Of a stretch of DNA of 64,000 nt, positions 53,849-62,987 are shown piece after piece; position 1 is the first letter of the stretch, and each line of letters opens with the position of its first letter. The notes beneath the pieces were generated by a model. It made no database searches. It was not told where the DNA came from and was given only the letters and a program-made list of their open reading frames with translations. Location of the stretch: assembly GCF_914271485.1 (NCBI RefSeq), contig NZ_CAJZAG010000003.1, positions 434,001-498,000 on the forward strand, given 5' to 3'. The stretch comes from Cupriavidus pampae. Its GTDB lineage: Bacteria; Pseudomonadota; Gammaproteobacteria; Burkholderiales; Burkholderiaceae. A program made the position numbers and the translations under genes.

Positions 53849-54250
53849 ATGAATCAACCCGCGACCGTTTCCGCTCTGCCAGAGGGCAAGAATCCCGCAT
53901 TGCGCGTGGTGCCGATGCCCGCCGATGCCAATGTGCATGGCGATGTGTTCGGTGGCTGGATCATGGCGCAGGTAGATATCGCCGGTTCGATTCCAGCAGT
54001 GGGGCGTGCGCAAGGGCGCGTCGCGACCGTCGCCGTGAACTCGTTCCTGTTCAAGCACCCGGTGTTCGTCGGCGATCTGGTGAGCTTCTACGCGGAGGTG
54101 TTGAAGACCGGACGCACATCGATCACGGTCTCGGTGGAAGTCTATGCGCAGCGCATGCGGCACACCAATGAGATCGTCAAGGTGACCGAGGCCACCCTGA
54201 CGTACGTGGCAACCGATGAAAACCGGCAGCCACGGGTGCTGCCGGCCTGA
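53849..54250 (+). CDS. Acyl-CoA thioesterase (YciA-like hotdog)
   Basis: 133 aa single hotdog domain. NVHGDVFGGWIMAQVDIAGSI holds the catalytic Asp region, and NSFLFKHPVFVGDLVSFYAEV follows. Same fold and motifs as YciA, which hydrolyses short to medium acyl-CoA in the cytoplasm. Start is the ATG at 53849, although the frame is open upstream. It ends exactly one base before the stop codon of the convergent enoyl-CoA hydratase, next to the beta-oxidation operon. Confidence 0.9.
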   Translation: MNQPATVSALPEGKNPALRVVPMPADANVHGDVFGGWIMAQVDIAGSIPAVGRAQGRVATVAVNSFLFKHPVFVGDLVSFYAEVLKTGRTSITVSVEVYAQRMRHTNEIVKVTEATLTYVATDENRQPRVLPA

Positions 54251-55042
54251 TTACTGAAACTTCGAGAAGTCGGGCTTGCGCTTCTCGAAGAAAGCCGTGA
54301 ACGCTTCCTTCGCTTCCGGCGCGACCAGCATGCGCGCGAAGACGCTGGCCTCCTCGGCCATCTGGCTCTTCACCGCCGCGCCGTCATTGCCCTTCATCAG
54401 CCGCTTGGTCTCGCGCAGTGACGACGCGGGCAGTGCCGCGAGCTTCGCCGCCTGCCGCTGCACGTGCGCATCGAGTTCAGCCACCGGCAACACCTTCGTC
54501 ACCAGACCCATCTCGAATGCCTCCTGCGCGCTGAACGGCTCGCCCAGCAACAGCTTTTCGGCGGCGCGCTGATAACCGACCAGACGCGGCAGCAACAGGC
54601 TCGATGCCGCTTCCGGGCACAGCCCGAGCTGCGTGAACGGCAGCGTCAGCTTGGCCGTGTCCGATGCGTAGACGAGGTCGCAGTGCAGCAGCAGCGTGGT
54701 GCCGATGCCGACGGCCGCGCCGCTGACCGACGCAATCACAGGTTTGCCAGCTTCGGCGATCGCATACAGGAACTGAAACACCGGTGCCGGCGCCCCGCCC
54801 TCACCCGCGCCTTTCTCCCCCCCTCCGGGCGGGCGCTTCATAAAGTCTTCGAGGTCGTTGCCGGCCGTGAAGATCTCCGGCTTGCCCTCGATGACGATCA
54901 CGCGCACCGCGCTGTCCGCTTCGGCCGAGCGCAACGCGTCCGCCAGCGTCTGGTACATCGCCGCCGTGATCGCATTCTTCCGGTCGAGGCGATCGAAGGT
55001 GAGCGTCAGAATGCCGCGGTCGATCCGTGTGGCGATGCTCAT
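54251..55042 (-). CDS. Enoyl-CoA hydratase
   Basis: 263 aa crotonase fold. The oxyanion-hole segments are ENPEIFTAG-like GKPEIFTAGNDL and VSGAAVGIGTTLLLHCDLVY. The usual catalytic Glu pair is not complete: the position corresponding to Glu144 falls in FTQLGLCPEAASS, so it may act as an isomerase or a weaker hydratase. Last gene of the TetR-headed run, 13 bases after the thiolase. Start chosen at the ATG at 55042. Confidence 0.87.
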   Translation of the reverse strand: MSIATRIDRGILTLTFDRLDRKNAITAAMYQTLADALRSAEADSAVRVIVIEGKPEIFTAGNDLEDFMKRPPGGGEKGAGEGGAPAPVFQFLYAIAEAGKPVIASVSGAAVGIGTTLLLHCDLVYASDTAKLTLPFTQLGLCPEAASSLLLPRLVGYQRAAEKLLLGEPFSAQEAFEMGLVTKVLPVAELDAHVQRQAAKLAALPASSLRETKRLMKGNDGAAVKSQMAEEASVFARMLVAPEAKEAFTAFFEKRKPDFSKFQ

Positions 55043-55055
55043 CGTGAGCTCCCGT

Positions 55056-56252
55056 TCAGAGGCGTTCGAAGATACCGGCCGCGCCCATGCCCGTGCCAAC
55101 GCACATGGTCACCATGCCGTACTTGAGGTTGTGGCGACGCAGCGCATGCACGACCGTCGCCGAGCGCACCGCGCCGGTTGCACCGAGCGGGTGGCCCAGT
55201 GCAATCGCGCCGCCCATGCGGTTGACCTTCGACGGATCGAGGTCGAGGTCACGCATGACCGCCAGCGCCTGCGCGGCAAACGCTTCGTTGAGTTCGATCC
55301 AGTCCATCTGATCCTGCGACAGCCCCGCCGCCTTCAGCGCCGCGGGAATCGCCACCTTGGGGCCGATGCCCATGATCTCGGGCGGCACACCGCGCACCGC
55401 GAACGACACGAAGCGCGCGAGGGGCACCAGGTTGAACTGCTTGAGGATCTTCTCCGACACCAGAATCAGCGCACCCGCGCCATCCGAGGTCTGCGAGCTG
55501 TTACCCGCGGTCACGCTGCCTTTGTTGGCGAACACCGCGCGCAGTTTCGCCAGCCCTTCCAGCGACGTATCCGGGCGCGGGCCTTCGTCGAGCGAGAGCG
55601 TGCGCGTCTTGATGCTGACCTGGCCCGAGGCAAGATCCGGAAATTTCTCGATGATCTCGATCGGCGTGATCTCGTCGGAGAACTCGCCGGCCTGCTGCGC
55701 GGCCATGGCCTTCTGGTGCGACGCCAGCGCGAACGCGTCCTGATCCTCGCGGCTGACCTTCCACTGATTGGCCACCTTCTCCGCGGTCAGGCCCATGCCG
55801 TACGCGATGCCGACGTTCTCGTCGCGCGTGAAGATCGACGGCGACATCGACGGCGAGTTGCCCATCATCGGCACCATGCTCATCGACTCGGTGCCGGCCG
55901 CGATCATCACGTCGGACTCGCCCACGCGAATGCGGTCGGCGGCCATCGCCACGGCGGACAGACCCGATGCGCAGAAGCGGTTCACGGTAATGCCGCCGAC
56001 GGTATTCGGCAGGCCCGACAGCAGCGCGCCGATGCGCGCCACGTTGAGGCCCTGCTGCGCCTCCGGAATCGCGCAGCCGACGATCGCGTCTTCGATCAAT
56101 GCCGGGTCGAGCGACGGCACCTGCGCCACCGCAGCCTTGAGCACGGTGGCCAGCAGGTCATCCGGACGCATGTTCTTGAATGCGCCCTTGGGCGCCTTGC
56201 CGATCGGCGAGCGGGTGGCCGCGACGATGTAAGCGTCTTGCAGTTGTTTCAT
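55056..56252 (-). CDS. fadA: Acetyl-CoA acyltransferase (thiolase)
   Basis: 398 aa degradative-type thiolase. Nucleophile Cys in NRFCASGLSA, His in GGAIALGHPLGATGA, and second Cys in TMCVGTGMGAAGIFERL. Cleaves 3-ketoacyl-CoA to acetyl-CoA. Twenty-three bases downstream of the FadB-like gene, matching the two subunits of a trifunctional complex. Confidence 0.95.
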   Translation of the reverse strand: MKQLQDAYIVAATRSPIGKAPKGAFKNMRPDDLLATVLKAAVAQVPSLDPALIEDAIVGCAIPEAQQGLNVARIGALLSGLPNTVGGITVNRFCASGLSAVAMAADRIRVGESDVMIAAGTESMSMVPMMGNSPSMSPSIFTRDENVGIAYGMGLTAEKVANQWKVSREDQDAFALASHQKAMAAQQAGEFSDEITPIEIIEKFPDLASGQVSIKTRTLSLDEGPRPDTSLEGLAKLRAVFANKGSVTAGNSSQTSDGAGALILVSEKILKQFNLVPLARFVSFAVRGVPPEIMGIGPKVAIPAALKAAGLSQDQMDWIELNEAFAAQALAVMRDLDLDPSKVNRMGGAIALGHPLGATGAVRSATVVHALRRHNLKYGMVTMCVGTGMGAAGIFERL

Positions 56253-56275
56253 GATGTCGGTTCCTCGCTTGCCTG

Positions 56276-58705
56276 TTAGTTACGCACCGGCTTGCCGGTC
56301 TGCAGCATGCCCATGATGCGTTCCTGCGTCTTGCCGGTGCCGAGCAGGTCGACGAACGCCTTGCGCTCGAGCGCAAGCAGCCAGTCCTCGCTGACCAGCG
56401 AGCCCGCCTCCACATCGCCGCCGCATACCACCTCGGCAATGCGGTTCGCGATCAGGAAGTCGTGCGCGGAGATAAAGTTGCCGTCGCGCATATTGACGAG
56501 CGAGGCCTGAATCGTCGCAATGCCCGAGCGTCCGGCCACCGGCACCAGCGCCGATAGCGGCGCGCGATACCCCGCATCGGCCAGCGCGCGCACTTCGCTC
56601 TGCGCCACATGCAGCAGTTCGTGCACGTTGAAGACGATCGGGTCCGACGCCTGCACGTAGCCGATCTTGCGTGCGTCGAGCGCCGACGTGGACACCTTCG
56701 CCGTTGCCGCGGCCTGGAAGCGGCCGGTGATGAAATTCAGGTAGTTCGTGCTGCCGGCCGCCTCGGCCGCGCGCGCCGCGGCGAGCACCGCTTCCTTGAG
56801 GCCACCGCCCGCGGGCACCAGACCCACGCCGACTTCGACCAGACCGATATACGACTCCATTGCCACTACGCGACGCGCGGCATGCAGCATGATTTCGCAG
56901 CCACCACCGAGCGCGATACCGGACACCGCCGTCACGACGGGCACCGCCGCGTACTTGACGCGCACCATGCCGTCCTGGAACTTCTTCACGAACGGCTCGA
57001 TGCCCTTGGCACCGCCCATCATGAACGCGGGCATCGCGGCTTCCAGGTTCGCGCCGGCCGAGAACGGGCCACCCGGATTACCAAGCTGAAGCGACGTCGG
57101 CTGCCAGATCACGAGGCCCTTGTAGCCGGCTTCGGCGAGGTCGATCGCACGTGTCAGGCCGTCGATCACGTCGGGGCCCATCGTGTTCATCTTGCTCTTG
57201 TACGAGACGATCAGCACGTCATCGGCGCCCTCGCTGGTCCAGATGCGGACCGCGTCGTTCTCTTCGATCGTCTTGCCTGCCTTGCGTGGGTCGGCGGCAT
57301 CGCTGCCACGCAGCGACGCACGGAACGCCTGCCGTGCGTACACGGGCAACTGAGGACGCGCGACGAATGCGCTGGTCGCGGGCGACCACGAACCCTGCGG
57401 CGTGTGCACGCCCTGCGCTTCGGCCACGGGGCCGCTGAACACCCATGCCGGCAGCGGCGCGTTGGCAAGCGCGCGGCCGCCGTCGATATCCTCCTTCACC
57501 CACTCGGCGACCTGCTTCCAGCCCGCGGCCTGCCAGTCCTCGAACGGGCCAGTGTTCCAGCCAAAGCCCCAGCGAATCGCGAGGTCCACATCGGCGGCCG
57601 AACCGGCGATCTGGTCGAGGTAGACCGCGATGTACTGGAACACATCGCGGAACACCGCCCACAGGAACTGCGCCTGCGGATTGGTCGACTCGCGCAGCAG
57701 CTTGATGCGTTCGCCCGGCTCCTTCTTGAGGATGCGCGCGACGATCTCGTCGGCCTTCTTGCCCGACTCGACATACTGACCCGTCTTGGCGTCGAGCACC
57801 TTGATGGCCTTGCCGTCCTTCTTGTAGAAGCCCGCGCCGGTCTTCTGGCCGAGCGCGCCCGCATCGACCAGGCCCTTGAGCACCGCGGGGGTCTGATACA
57901 CCGGTGCGAACGGATCGTCGCGCAGGTTGTCCTGCATGGTCTTGATCACGTGCGCCATGGTGTCGAGGCCCACCACGTCGGCGGTGCGGAACGTGGCGGA
58001 CTTGGCGCGGCCGAGCTTCGAGCCGGTCAGGTCATCGACCACGTCGAACGGAATGCCGTACTTCTCCGCTTCGGCGAACACCGCGAGAATCGAGAAGATG
58101 CCGACACGGTTCGCGATGAAGTTCGGCGTGTCCTTCGCGCGCACCACGCCCTTGCCGAGCGTGGTGGTCAGAAACGCCTCGAGCTGGTCGAGAATCGCGG
58201 GCCGCGTATGCGCGGTGGGGATCAGCTCCACCAGATGCATGTAGCGCGGCGGGTTGAAGAAGTGCACGCCGCAGAAGCGCGACTTGAGGTCCGCATTGTC
58301 ACCGAGGCCATCAGCCAGCGCCCCGATCGACAGGCCCGAGGTATTGGTGGCGAAGATCGCGTTCGGCGCGATATGCGGCGCGACCTTCTTGTACAGATCG
58401 TGCTTCCAGTCCATGCGCTCGGCAATGGCCTCGATCACGAGGTCGCATTCCTTGAGCAGCGCGATATCGTCCTCGTAGTTCGCGGGACGAATCAGGCCAG
58501 CTTCGTCCTTGATGCCGAGCGGCGCCGGGGACAGCTTTTTCAGGTTCTCGATCGCACGCAGCGCGATGCCGTTCTTGGGGCCTTCCTTGGCCGGCAGGTC
58601 GAACAGCACCACGGGCACGCGCGCGTTGACGAGGTGCGCGGCGATCTGCGCGCCCATGACGCCGGCGCCGAGCACGGCAACCTTCTTGACGATGAAATTG
58701 GACAT
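56276..58705 (-). CDS. 3-hydroxyacyl-CoA dehydrogenase / enoyl-CoA hydratase fusion
   Basis: 809 aa. The NAD-binding dehydrogenase is N-terminal (VAVLGAGVMGAQIAAHL, residues ~9-25) and its C-terminal helical domains follow to ~430. The crotonase domain lies at ~480-700 (VSGIALGGGCEIMLHAARRVV, GLVEVGVGLVPAGGG). This order is the reverse of E. coli FadB, where hydratase comes first. It is typical of the FadN/YusL-type enzymes. Catalyses the two middle steps of beta-oxidation. Confidence 0.94.
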   Translation of the reverse strand: MSNFIVKKVAVLGAGVMGAQIAAHLVNARVPVVLFDLPAKEGPKNGIALRAIENLKKLSPAPLGIKDEAGLIRPANYEDDIALLKECDLVIEAIAERMDWKHDLYKKVAPHIAPNAIFATNTSGLSIGALADGLGDNADLKSRFCGVHFFNPPRYMHLVELIPTAHTRPAILDQLEAFLTTTLGKGVVRAKDTPNFIANRVGIFSILAVFAEAEKYGIPFDVVDDLTGSKLGRAKSATFRTADVVGLDTMAHVIKTMQDNLRDDPFAPVYQTPAVLKGLVDAGALGQKTGAGFYKKDGKAIKVLDAKTGQYVESGKKADEIVARILKKEPGERIKLLRESTNPQAQFLWAVFRDVFQYIAVYLDQIAGSAADVDLAIRWGFGWNTGPFEDWQAAGWKQVAEWVKEDIDGGRALANAPLPAWVFSGPVAEAQGVHTPQGSWSPATSAFVARPQLPVYARQAFRASLRGSDAADPRKAGKTIEENDAVRIWTSEGADDVLIVSYKSKMNTMGPDVIDGLTRAIDLAEAGYKGLVIWQPTSLQLGNPGGPFSAGANLEAAMPAFMMGGAKGIEPFVKKFQDGMVRVKYAAVPVVTAVSGIALGGGCEIMLHAARRVVAMESYIGLVEVGVGLVPAGGGLKEAVLAAARAAEAAGSTNYLNFITGRFQAAATAKVSTSALDARKIGYVQASDPIVFNVHELLHVAQSEVRALADAGYRAPLSALVPVAGRSGIATIQASLVNMRDGNFISAHDFLIANRIAEVVCGGDVEAGSLVSEDWLLALERKAFVDLLGTGKTQERIMGMLQTGKPVRN

Positions 58706-58749
58706 GCGCGCTCCAGTATTCGATGAGCGTTGAGGAATGTGGCACTGCG

Positions 58750-58773
58750 CCCCTCCCCACGCGGGAGAGGGGG
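58750..58773. repeat. Imperfect C/T-rich inverted repeat
   Basis: CCCCTCCCC and GGGAGAGGGG oppose each other across a short GC loop in the 76-base spacer between the acyl-CoA dehydrogenase and FadB-like genes. Similar in kind to the element at 24588-24611. Confidence 0.5.
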
Positions 58774-58781
58774 AGAAACCA

Positions 58782-60569
58782 TCAGAACAGATCGGCGTCG
58801 AGTGCCATCAGCGTGGCGGCGCCAGCGCGGGCCTTGCGGATTTCCGCGGCGGTCTCGGGCTGCAGCTTGGCGAAGTAGAAACGCGCGGTGGCGAGCTTCG
58901 ACGCGTAGAACTTGTCGCCGCTACCTTGCTTCTCCAGCGCGATCTTCGCCATGCGTGCCCAGAAGTACGAGAACACCAGGTGACCGACCACGCGCAGATA
59001 CGGCACCGCCGCCGCGCCAACCTCGTCGGCATTGCCCATCGCCTTCATGCCGATTTCCATCGTGAGCTTCTGCACCTTGTCGCCGAGGTCCGCCAGCGGA
59101 TTGATGAACTCCTGCATCGCCTCGTTGGTGCCCTCTTCCTCGACAAAGGCCTGCACGATCTTGCCGAACGCCTTGAGCTTGGCGCCCATGTCGCCGAGGA
59201 TCTTGCGGCCGAGCAGATCAAGCGCCTGGATCGTGTTGGTGCCTTCGTAGATCATGTTGATACGCGCGTCGCGCACGTACTGCTCCATGCCCCACTCGGC
59301 GATATAGCCATGACCGCCGAACACCTGCATGCCCTCGTTGGTCGAGGTGAATGCGTTGTCGGTCAGGAACGCCTTGATCACCGGCGTGAGCAGCGCGACG
59401 AGGTCGGCCGACTGCTTGCGCACCGACTCGTCCGGATGCGACAGTTCACGATCGATCTGCAGCGCGGTCCAGTACGCGAATGCGCGGCCGCCCTCGACGT
59501 AGGCCTTCTGCGTCAGCAGCATGCGGCGCACGTCCGGATGCACGATGATCGGATCGGCAGGCTGGTCCGGTGCCTTCGGTCCCGTCAGCGCGCGCATCTG
59601 CAGACGCTCCTTCGCATAGGCGAGCGAGTTCTGGTACGCCACCTCGGTCAGGCCCAGACCCTGCGCGCCCACGCCGAGGCGTGCCGCGTTCATCATCACG
59701 AACATCGCGTTGAGGCCCTTGTTCGGCTCGCCGACCAGCCAGCCCTGCGCGCCGTCCAGATTCATCACGCACGTCGCGTTGCCGTGGATGCCCATCTTGT
59801 GCTCGATGGCACCGCACTGGATGCCATTGCGCGCGCCGGGGTTGCCGCTCGCGTCGGGCACGAACTTCGGCACCACGAATAGCGAGATGCCCTTGGTACC
59901 TTGCGGCGCATCCGGCAGACGCGCGAGCACGAGGTGGATGATGTTGTCCGCGAGGTCATGCTCGCCCGCGGAGATGAAAATCTTGGTGCCCGTGATGCGA
60001 TACGAGCCATCGGCCTGCGGCTCCGCCTTCGAACGCAGTATGCCGAGGTCGGTGCCGCAGTGTGGCTCGGTCAGGCACATGGTGCCGGTCCATTCGCCGG
60101 AGACCAGCTTGGGCAGGTAGGTCTGCTTGAGCTCGGGCGTGCCGTGCGCGTGCAGCGCCTCGTACGCGCCGTGCGACAGGCCCGGATACATCGTCCACGC
60201 CTGGCTCGCCGAGTTCAGCATCTCGTACAGCGCGTTGTTGACGACGATCGGCAAACCCTGTCCGCCGAACTCGGGATCGCAGGCCAGCGCGGGCCAGCCG
60301 GCCTCGACGTACTGTTGATATGCTTCACGGAAGCCCTTGGGCGCGCGGACCACGCCATCGCCCTCGTACGTGCAGCCCTCGCGGTCGCCGCTCTGGTTCA
60401 GCGGGAACACGACGTCGGCGCAGAACTTGCCGGCTTCTTCAATGACCTGGTTGATGGTGTCCGCGTCGACGTCCGCATGCTGCGGCATCGCCTTCAGTTC
60501 GGCATCCACGCCGAGCAGTTCATGGAGCACGAACTGCATGTCGCGCAACGGTGCGGTGTACTGGCCCAT
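58782..60569 (-). CDS. Acyl-CoA dehydrogenase
   Basis: 595 aa, the long form with an extra C-terminal acetyl-CoA-dehydrogenase-like helical domain (after ~470). FAD-binding blocks MCLTEPHCGTDLG and ITGTKIFISAGEHDL, and the YEGTNTIQALDLLGRKI region near 430, are conserved. Introduces the first double bond in fatty acyl-CoA. Start chosen at the ATG giving MGQYTAPL; preceded by a GGAG-rich spacer. Seventy-six bases after the TetR gene. Confidence 0.94.
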   Translation of the reverse strand: MGQYTAPLRDMQFVLHELLGVDAELKAMPQHADVDADTINQVIEEAGKFCADVVFPLNQSGDREGCTYEGDGVVRAPKGFREAYQQYVEAGWPALACDPEFGGQGLPIVVNNALYEMLNSASQAWTMYPGLSHGAYEALHAHGTPELKQTYLPKLVSGEWTGTMCLTEPHCGTDLGILRSKAEPQADGSYRITGTKIFISAGEHDLADNIIHLVLARLPDAPQGTKGISLFVVPKFVPDASGNPGARNGIQCGAIEHKMGIHGNATCVMNLDGAQGWLVGEPNKGLNAMFVMMNAARLGVGAQGLGLTEVAYQNSLAYAKERLQMRALTGPKAPDQPADPIIVHPDVRRMLLTQKAYVEGGRAFAYWTALQIDRELSHPDESVRKQSADLVALLTPVIKAFLTDNAFTSTNEGMQVFGGHGYIAEWGMEQYVRDARINMIYEGTNTIQALDLLGRKILGDMGAKLKAFGKIVQAFVEEEGTNEAMQEFINPLADLGDKVQKLTMEIGMKAMGNADEVGAAAVPYLRVVGHLVFSYFWARMAKIALEKQGSGDKFYASKLATARFYFAKLQPETAAEIRKARAGAATLMALDADLF

Positions 60570-60645
60570 CAAAGACTCCTTGGAGGTTCACGATGTCGCC
60601 CGCCGCCAGCCCCGCGTGACGCGGAGCCCGTTGCACCGGACGACC

Positions 60646-61287
60646 TCAGGTTCGGTAGGACTGAATCAGCTTGTTGAGCGCAACCATGGCAAGTTCGGCA
60701 CTGTCGGGCAGACGCAGGAAGCGGGCATCGTGATGCAGCCCCAGCTCGAGGCTGTACATCTCGAAAAGCATCAGGCGCGGGTCGCAGTCCGCGCGTAGAT
60801 GGCCCTGGTCCTTCGCCTGATCGATCGCACGCAGCAGCGCGGCACGCCAGATCGTGACGCTCTTGACGAGCTCGTCACGCACCGGGCTTTCCGCGCGATC
60901 GTCGTATTCGACGGCCCCGCTGATGTAGATGCAACCCGTGGTCACTTCCTGGATCCGCTTCTCCATCCAGCGGCGCACCATCGACCACAGGCGCGGCAGA
61001 CCGCGCGGCTCCTGCAGGGAAGGGTAGAACACCTCCTGCTCGAAGCGCCGGTGATACTCGCGCACCACTTCAACCTGCAGGTCCTCGCGCGATCCGAAAT
61101 GCGCGAATACGCCGCTCTTGCTCATCTGCATGCGTTCCGCGAGCAGCCCGATGGTCAACCCCTCGAGCCCGTCGCGCGACGACAGTTCCAGTGCCGCATC
61201 GAGAATCGCCACGCGCGTCATCTCACCCTTGCGCAAGGGCGCGGGTGCTGCTGCGGCGGATTCAAGACGAACTGACTGGTGGCGCAT
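60646..61287 (-). CDS. TetR-family regulator of the beta-oxidation operon
   Basis: 213 aa. HTH at about 24-70 (TRVAILDAALELSSRDG, AERMQMSKSGVFAHFGSRED). The C-terminal domain probably senses acyl-CoA. First gene of a five-gene minus-strand run and preceded by a TetR-like dyad in its own promoter, which suggests autorepression together with the beta-oxidation genes. The ligand is inferred from context. Confidence 0.92.
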   Translation of the reverse strand: MRHQSVRLESAAAAPAPLRKGEMTRVAILDAALELSSRDGLEGLTIGLLAERMQMSKSGVFAHFGSREDLQVEVVREYHRRFEQEVFYPSLQEPRGLPRLWSMVRRWMEKRIQEVTTGCIYISGAVEYDDRAESPVRDELVKSVTIWRAALLRAIDQAKDQGHLRADCDPRLMLFEMYSLELGLHHDARFLRLPDSAELAMVALNKLIQSYRT

Positions 61288-61343
61288 GATTTCTCTCTCC
61301 GTTCCGTGGATGGCTTTGATTTCACGCAGTCTAAGCCAAAAAA

Positions 61344-61355
61344 GAACGGTCGTTC
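61344..61355. promoter_or_regulatory. TetR-type operator
   Basis: GAACG-GT-CGTTC, a short dyad typical of fatty-acid-linked TetR sites, 57 bases before the TetR start. On the minus strand it sits between CTGAAC and TAGACT (18-base spacer), so a bound repressor would block this promoter. The rest of the 61288-61463 spacer shows nothing further. Confidence 0.65.
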
Positions 61356-61463
61356 AGATTATTCGGGCGGGCCGCTTCGACATCAAGCATTTAATTAGAC
61401 AGCGGTTTCTAAACGCCGGCCAATGGTGTAGAGCCCGCATGGTTTTTTCAACACAAACCCGTT

Positions 61464-62894
61464 TCAATATCGCCCGGTCACGCCCGCGATCACCACGCCG
61501 AGTCGCAGCACGAAGTAAGCGGCCCAGTTGGCGACGCGCCGCACGCGTGGCAGCCGCGCATGCGCTTCGGGTGCGATGCGGGCGCTGCGTTGCGCCATCG
61601 CGCGTTCGAGGTGCGCGCGCAGATCGGCCGCAAAGACGCGGTCGTACACGGACACGTTGGCTTCGCGCGCGAGCAGCAGGCTGAACGGATCCATATTGCT
61701 CGATCCGACCGTCGCCCAGCTTTCATCGACCACCGCCACCTTGGCGTGCAGGAAGCTCGCTTCGTACTCGTAGATCTCCACGCCCGCCGCCAGCAGCGTG
61801 GCATACAGCGCGTGCGTGGCGTAATGCTGGAGCCGGTATTCGACCACGCCCTGCAGCAGCAGCCGCACGCGCACGCCGCGCTTGCGGCAGGCCAGCAGCG
61901 CGCGCCGCATCTTGTGGCCAGGCAGGAAATACGCGTTGGCGATGATCACGTCCTCGCGCGCGGAACCCAGCGCGTACAGGTACTCGCGCTCGATCGTGCG
62001 GCGGTTGCGCAGGTTGTCGCGCAGCAGCAACGCGGCGGGCACGCCAGCGGGCTGGATGTCGCGGGGCGCGCCATTGGCCGCGACCGTCAGTGCCTCCACC
62101 GAGGCCAGCGCCTCCGCGGCCTCGCGGGTACCACGCCGCTGCGCGATGCGGAACCACAGGCGCGCCGACGCCAGCGCGATCTGCGTGACCAGCGGCCCGC
62201 GCACCCGCACCGTGAAGTCGTAGCGCGGACCCAGTTCAGGCAGATCGAGCGGGCCGTGGTTGTGGTCGCTGATGATGTTGATACCACCGACGAAGCCAAC
62301 CGCCCCGGGGAGCTGCGCATCGATGACCGCGATCTTGCGATGGAGCCGGCGCAGATGGCGCCGCGCGAGCCGAAACCCGCGCACCGGGCGATAGATGTCG
62401 ACCTGCACGCCACCGGCGCGCAAACGGTCGGCCAGCGCGGCGGGCATATCGCCCGCGCCAAAGCCATCGGCTACCAACCGCACCGCGACGCCCCGCTCCG
62501 CCGCGCGGATCAGCGCGTCGCCCACGGCGGCGCCGACCTCGTCGTCGGCATAGATATAGGTCTCCACCACCACGCTCGTGGTAGCCGCGTCGATGGCCGC
62601 GATCAGCGCGGGGAAGAACGCCTCCCCGTTGCGCAGCAGGTCGACGCAGTTGCCCGCCACGGTGCGGCCGCTGCGCGCGGCCCAGCGCAACAGGCCGACG
62701 CGACCCTCGAGCGGACGGTATGGTCGCGGGGGGCGGGATGGCCGTCGCGCGTCGTCATGACCGGGAGGACGGTCGAGACGATGGGGGCTCACACCAGCCG
62801 CATTGGCCGCGCCGGCAGGCTCTTGTTGCTTGTCGGGATGGTGCGGGTCGGGATGGTGCGGTGCGGTATCCGCGCGATCGATTGTCCGTGACAT
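61464..62894 (-). CDS. clsB: Phospholipase D-family cardiolipin synthase (ClsB-like)
   Basis: 476 aa from the ATG at 62894. Two HKD motifs: His185-Asp192 (HRKIAVID) and His383-Asp390 (HAKVAVVD), each followed by a Gly/Asn-containing strand (GFVGGINI, GSSNMD). Condenses phosphatidyl groups to cardiolipin at the inner membrane. There is no N-terminal transmembrane pair, as in ClsB rather than ClsA. The first ~60 residues are His/Pro/Asp-rich, disordered, and partly coded by a 15-bp repeat. A C-terminal hydrophobic segment ends the protein. Divergent from mobB. Confidence 0.9.
   Translation of the reverse strand: MSRTIDRADTAPHHPDPHHPDKQQEPAGAANAAGVSPHRLDRPPGHDDARRPSRPPRPYRPLEGRVGLLRWAARSGRTVAGNCVDLLRNGEAFFPALIAAIDAATTSVVVETYIYADDEVGAAVGDALIRAAERGVAVRLVADGFGAGDMPAALADRLRAGGVQVDIYRPVRGFRLARRHLRRLHRKIAVIDAQLPGAVGFVGGINIISDHNHGPLDLPELGPRYDFTVRVRGPLVTQIALASARLWFRIAQRRGTREAAEALASVEALTVAANGAPRDIQPAGVPAALLLRDNLRNRRTIEREYLYALGSAREDVIIANAYFLPGHKMRRALLACRKRGVRVRLLLQGVVEYRLQHYATHALYATLLAAGVEIYEYEASFLHAKVAVVDESWATVGSSNMDPFSLLLAREANVSVYDRVFAADLRAHLERAMAQRSARIAPEAHARLPRVRRVANWAAYFVLRLGVVIAGVTGRY
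62832..62861 (-). repeat. 15-bp tandem duplication
   Basis: GTCGGGATGGTGCGG occurs twice in direct succession in the 5' part of the clsB-like gene. It encodes the His-His-Pro-Asp-Pro/Lys repeat near residues 13-22. In frame. Confidence 0.9.
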
Positions 62895-62987
62895 GTCTCG
62901 ATTATCGACGAACCGGCGCCACAAGCACATCGGTGCATCATCTCTGCTATCGTCCGACTCATTCTGACGCACGGATGGGAACGCATT

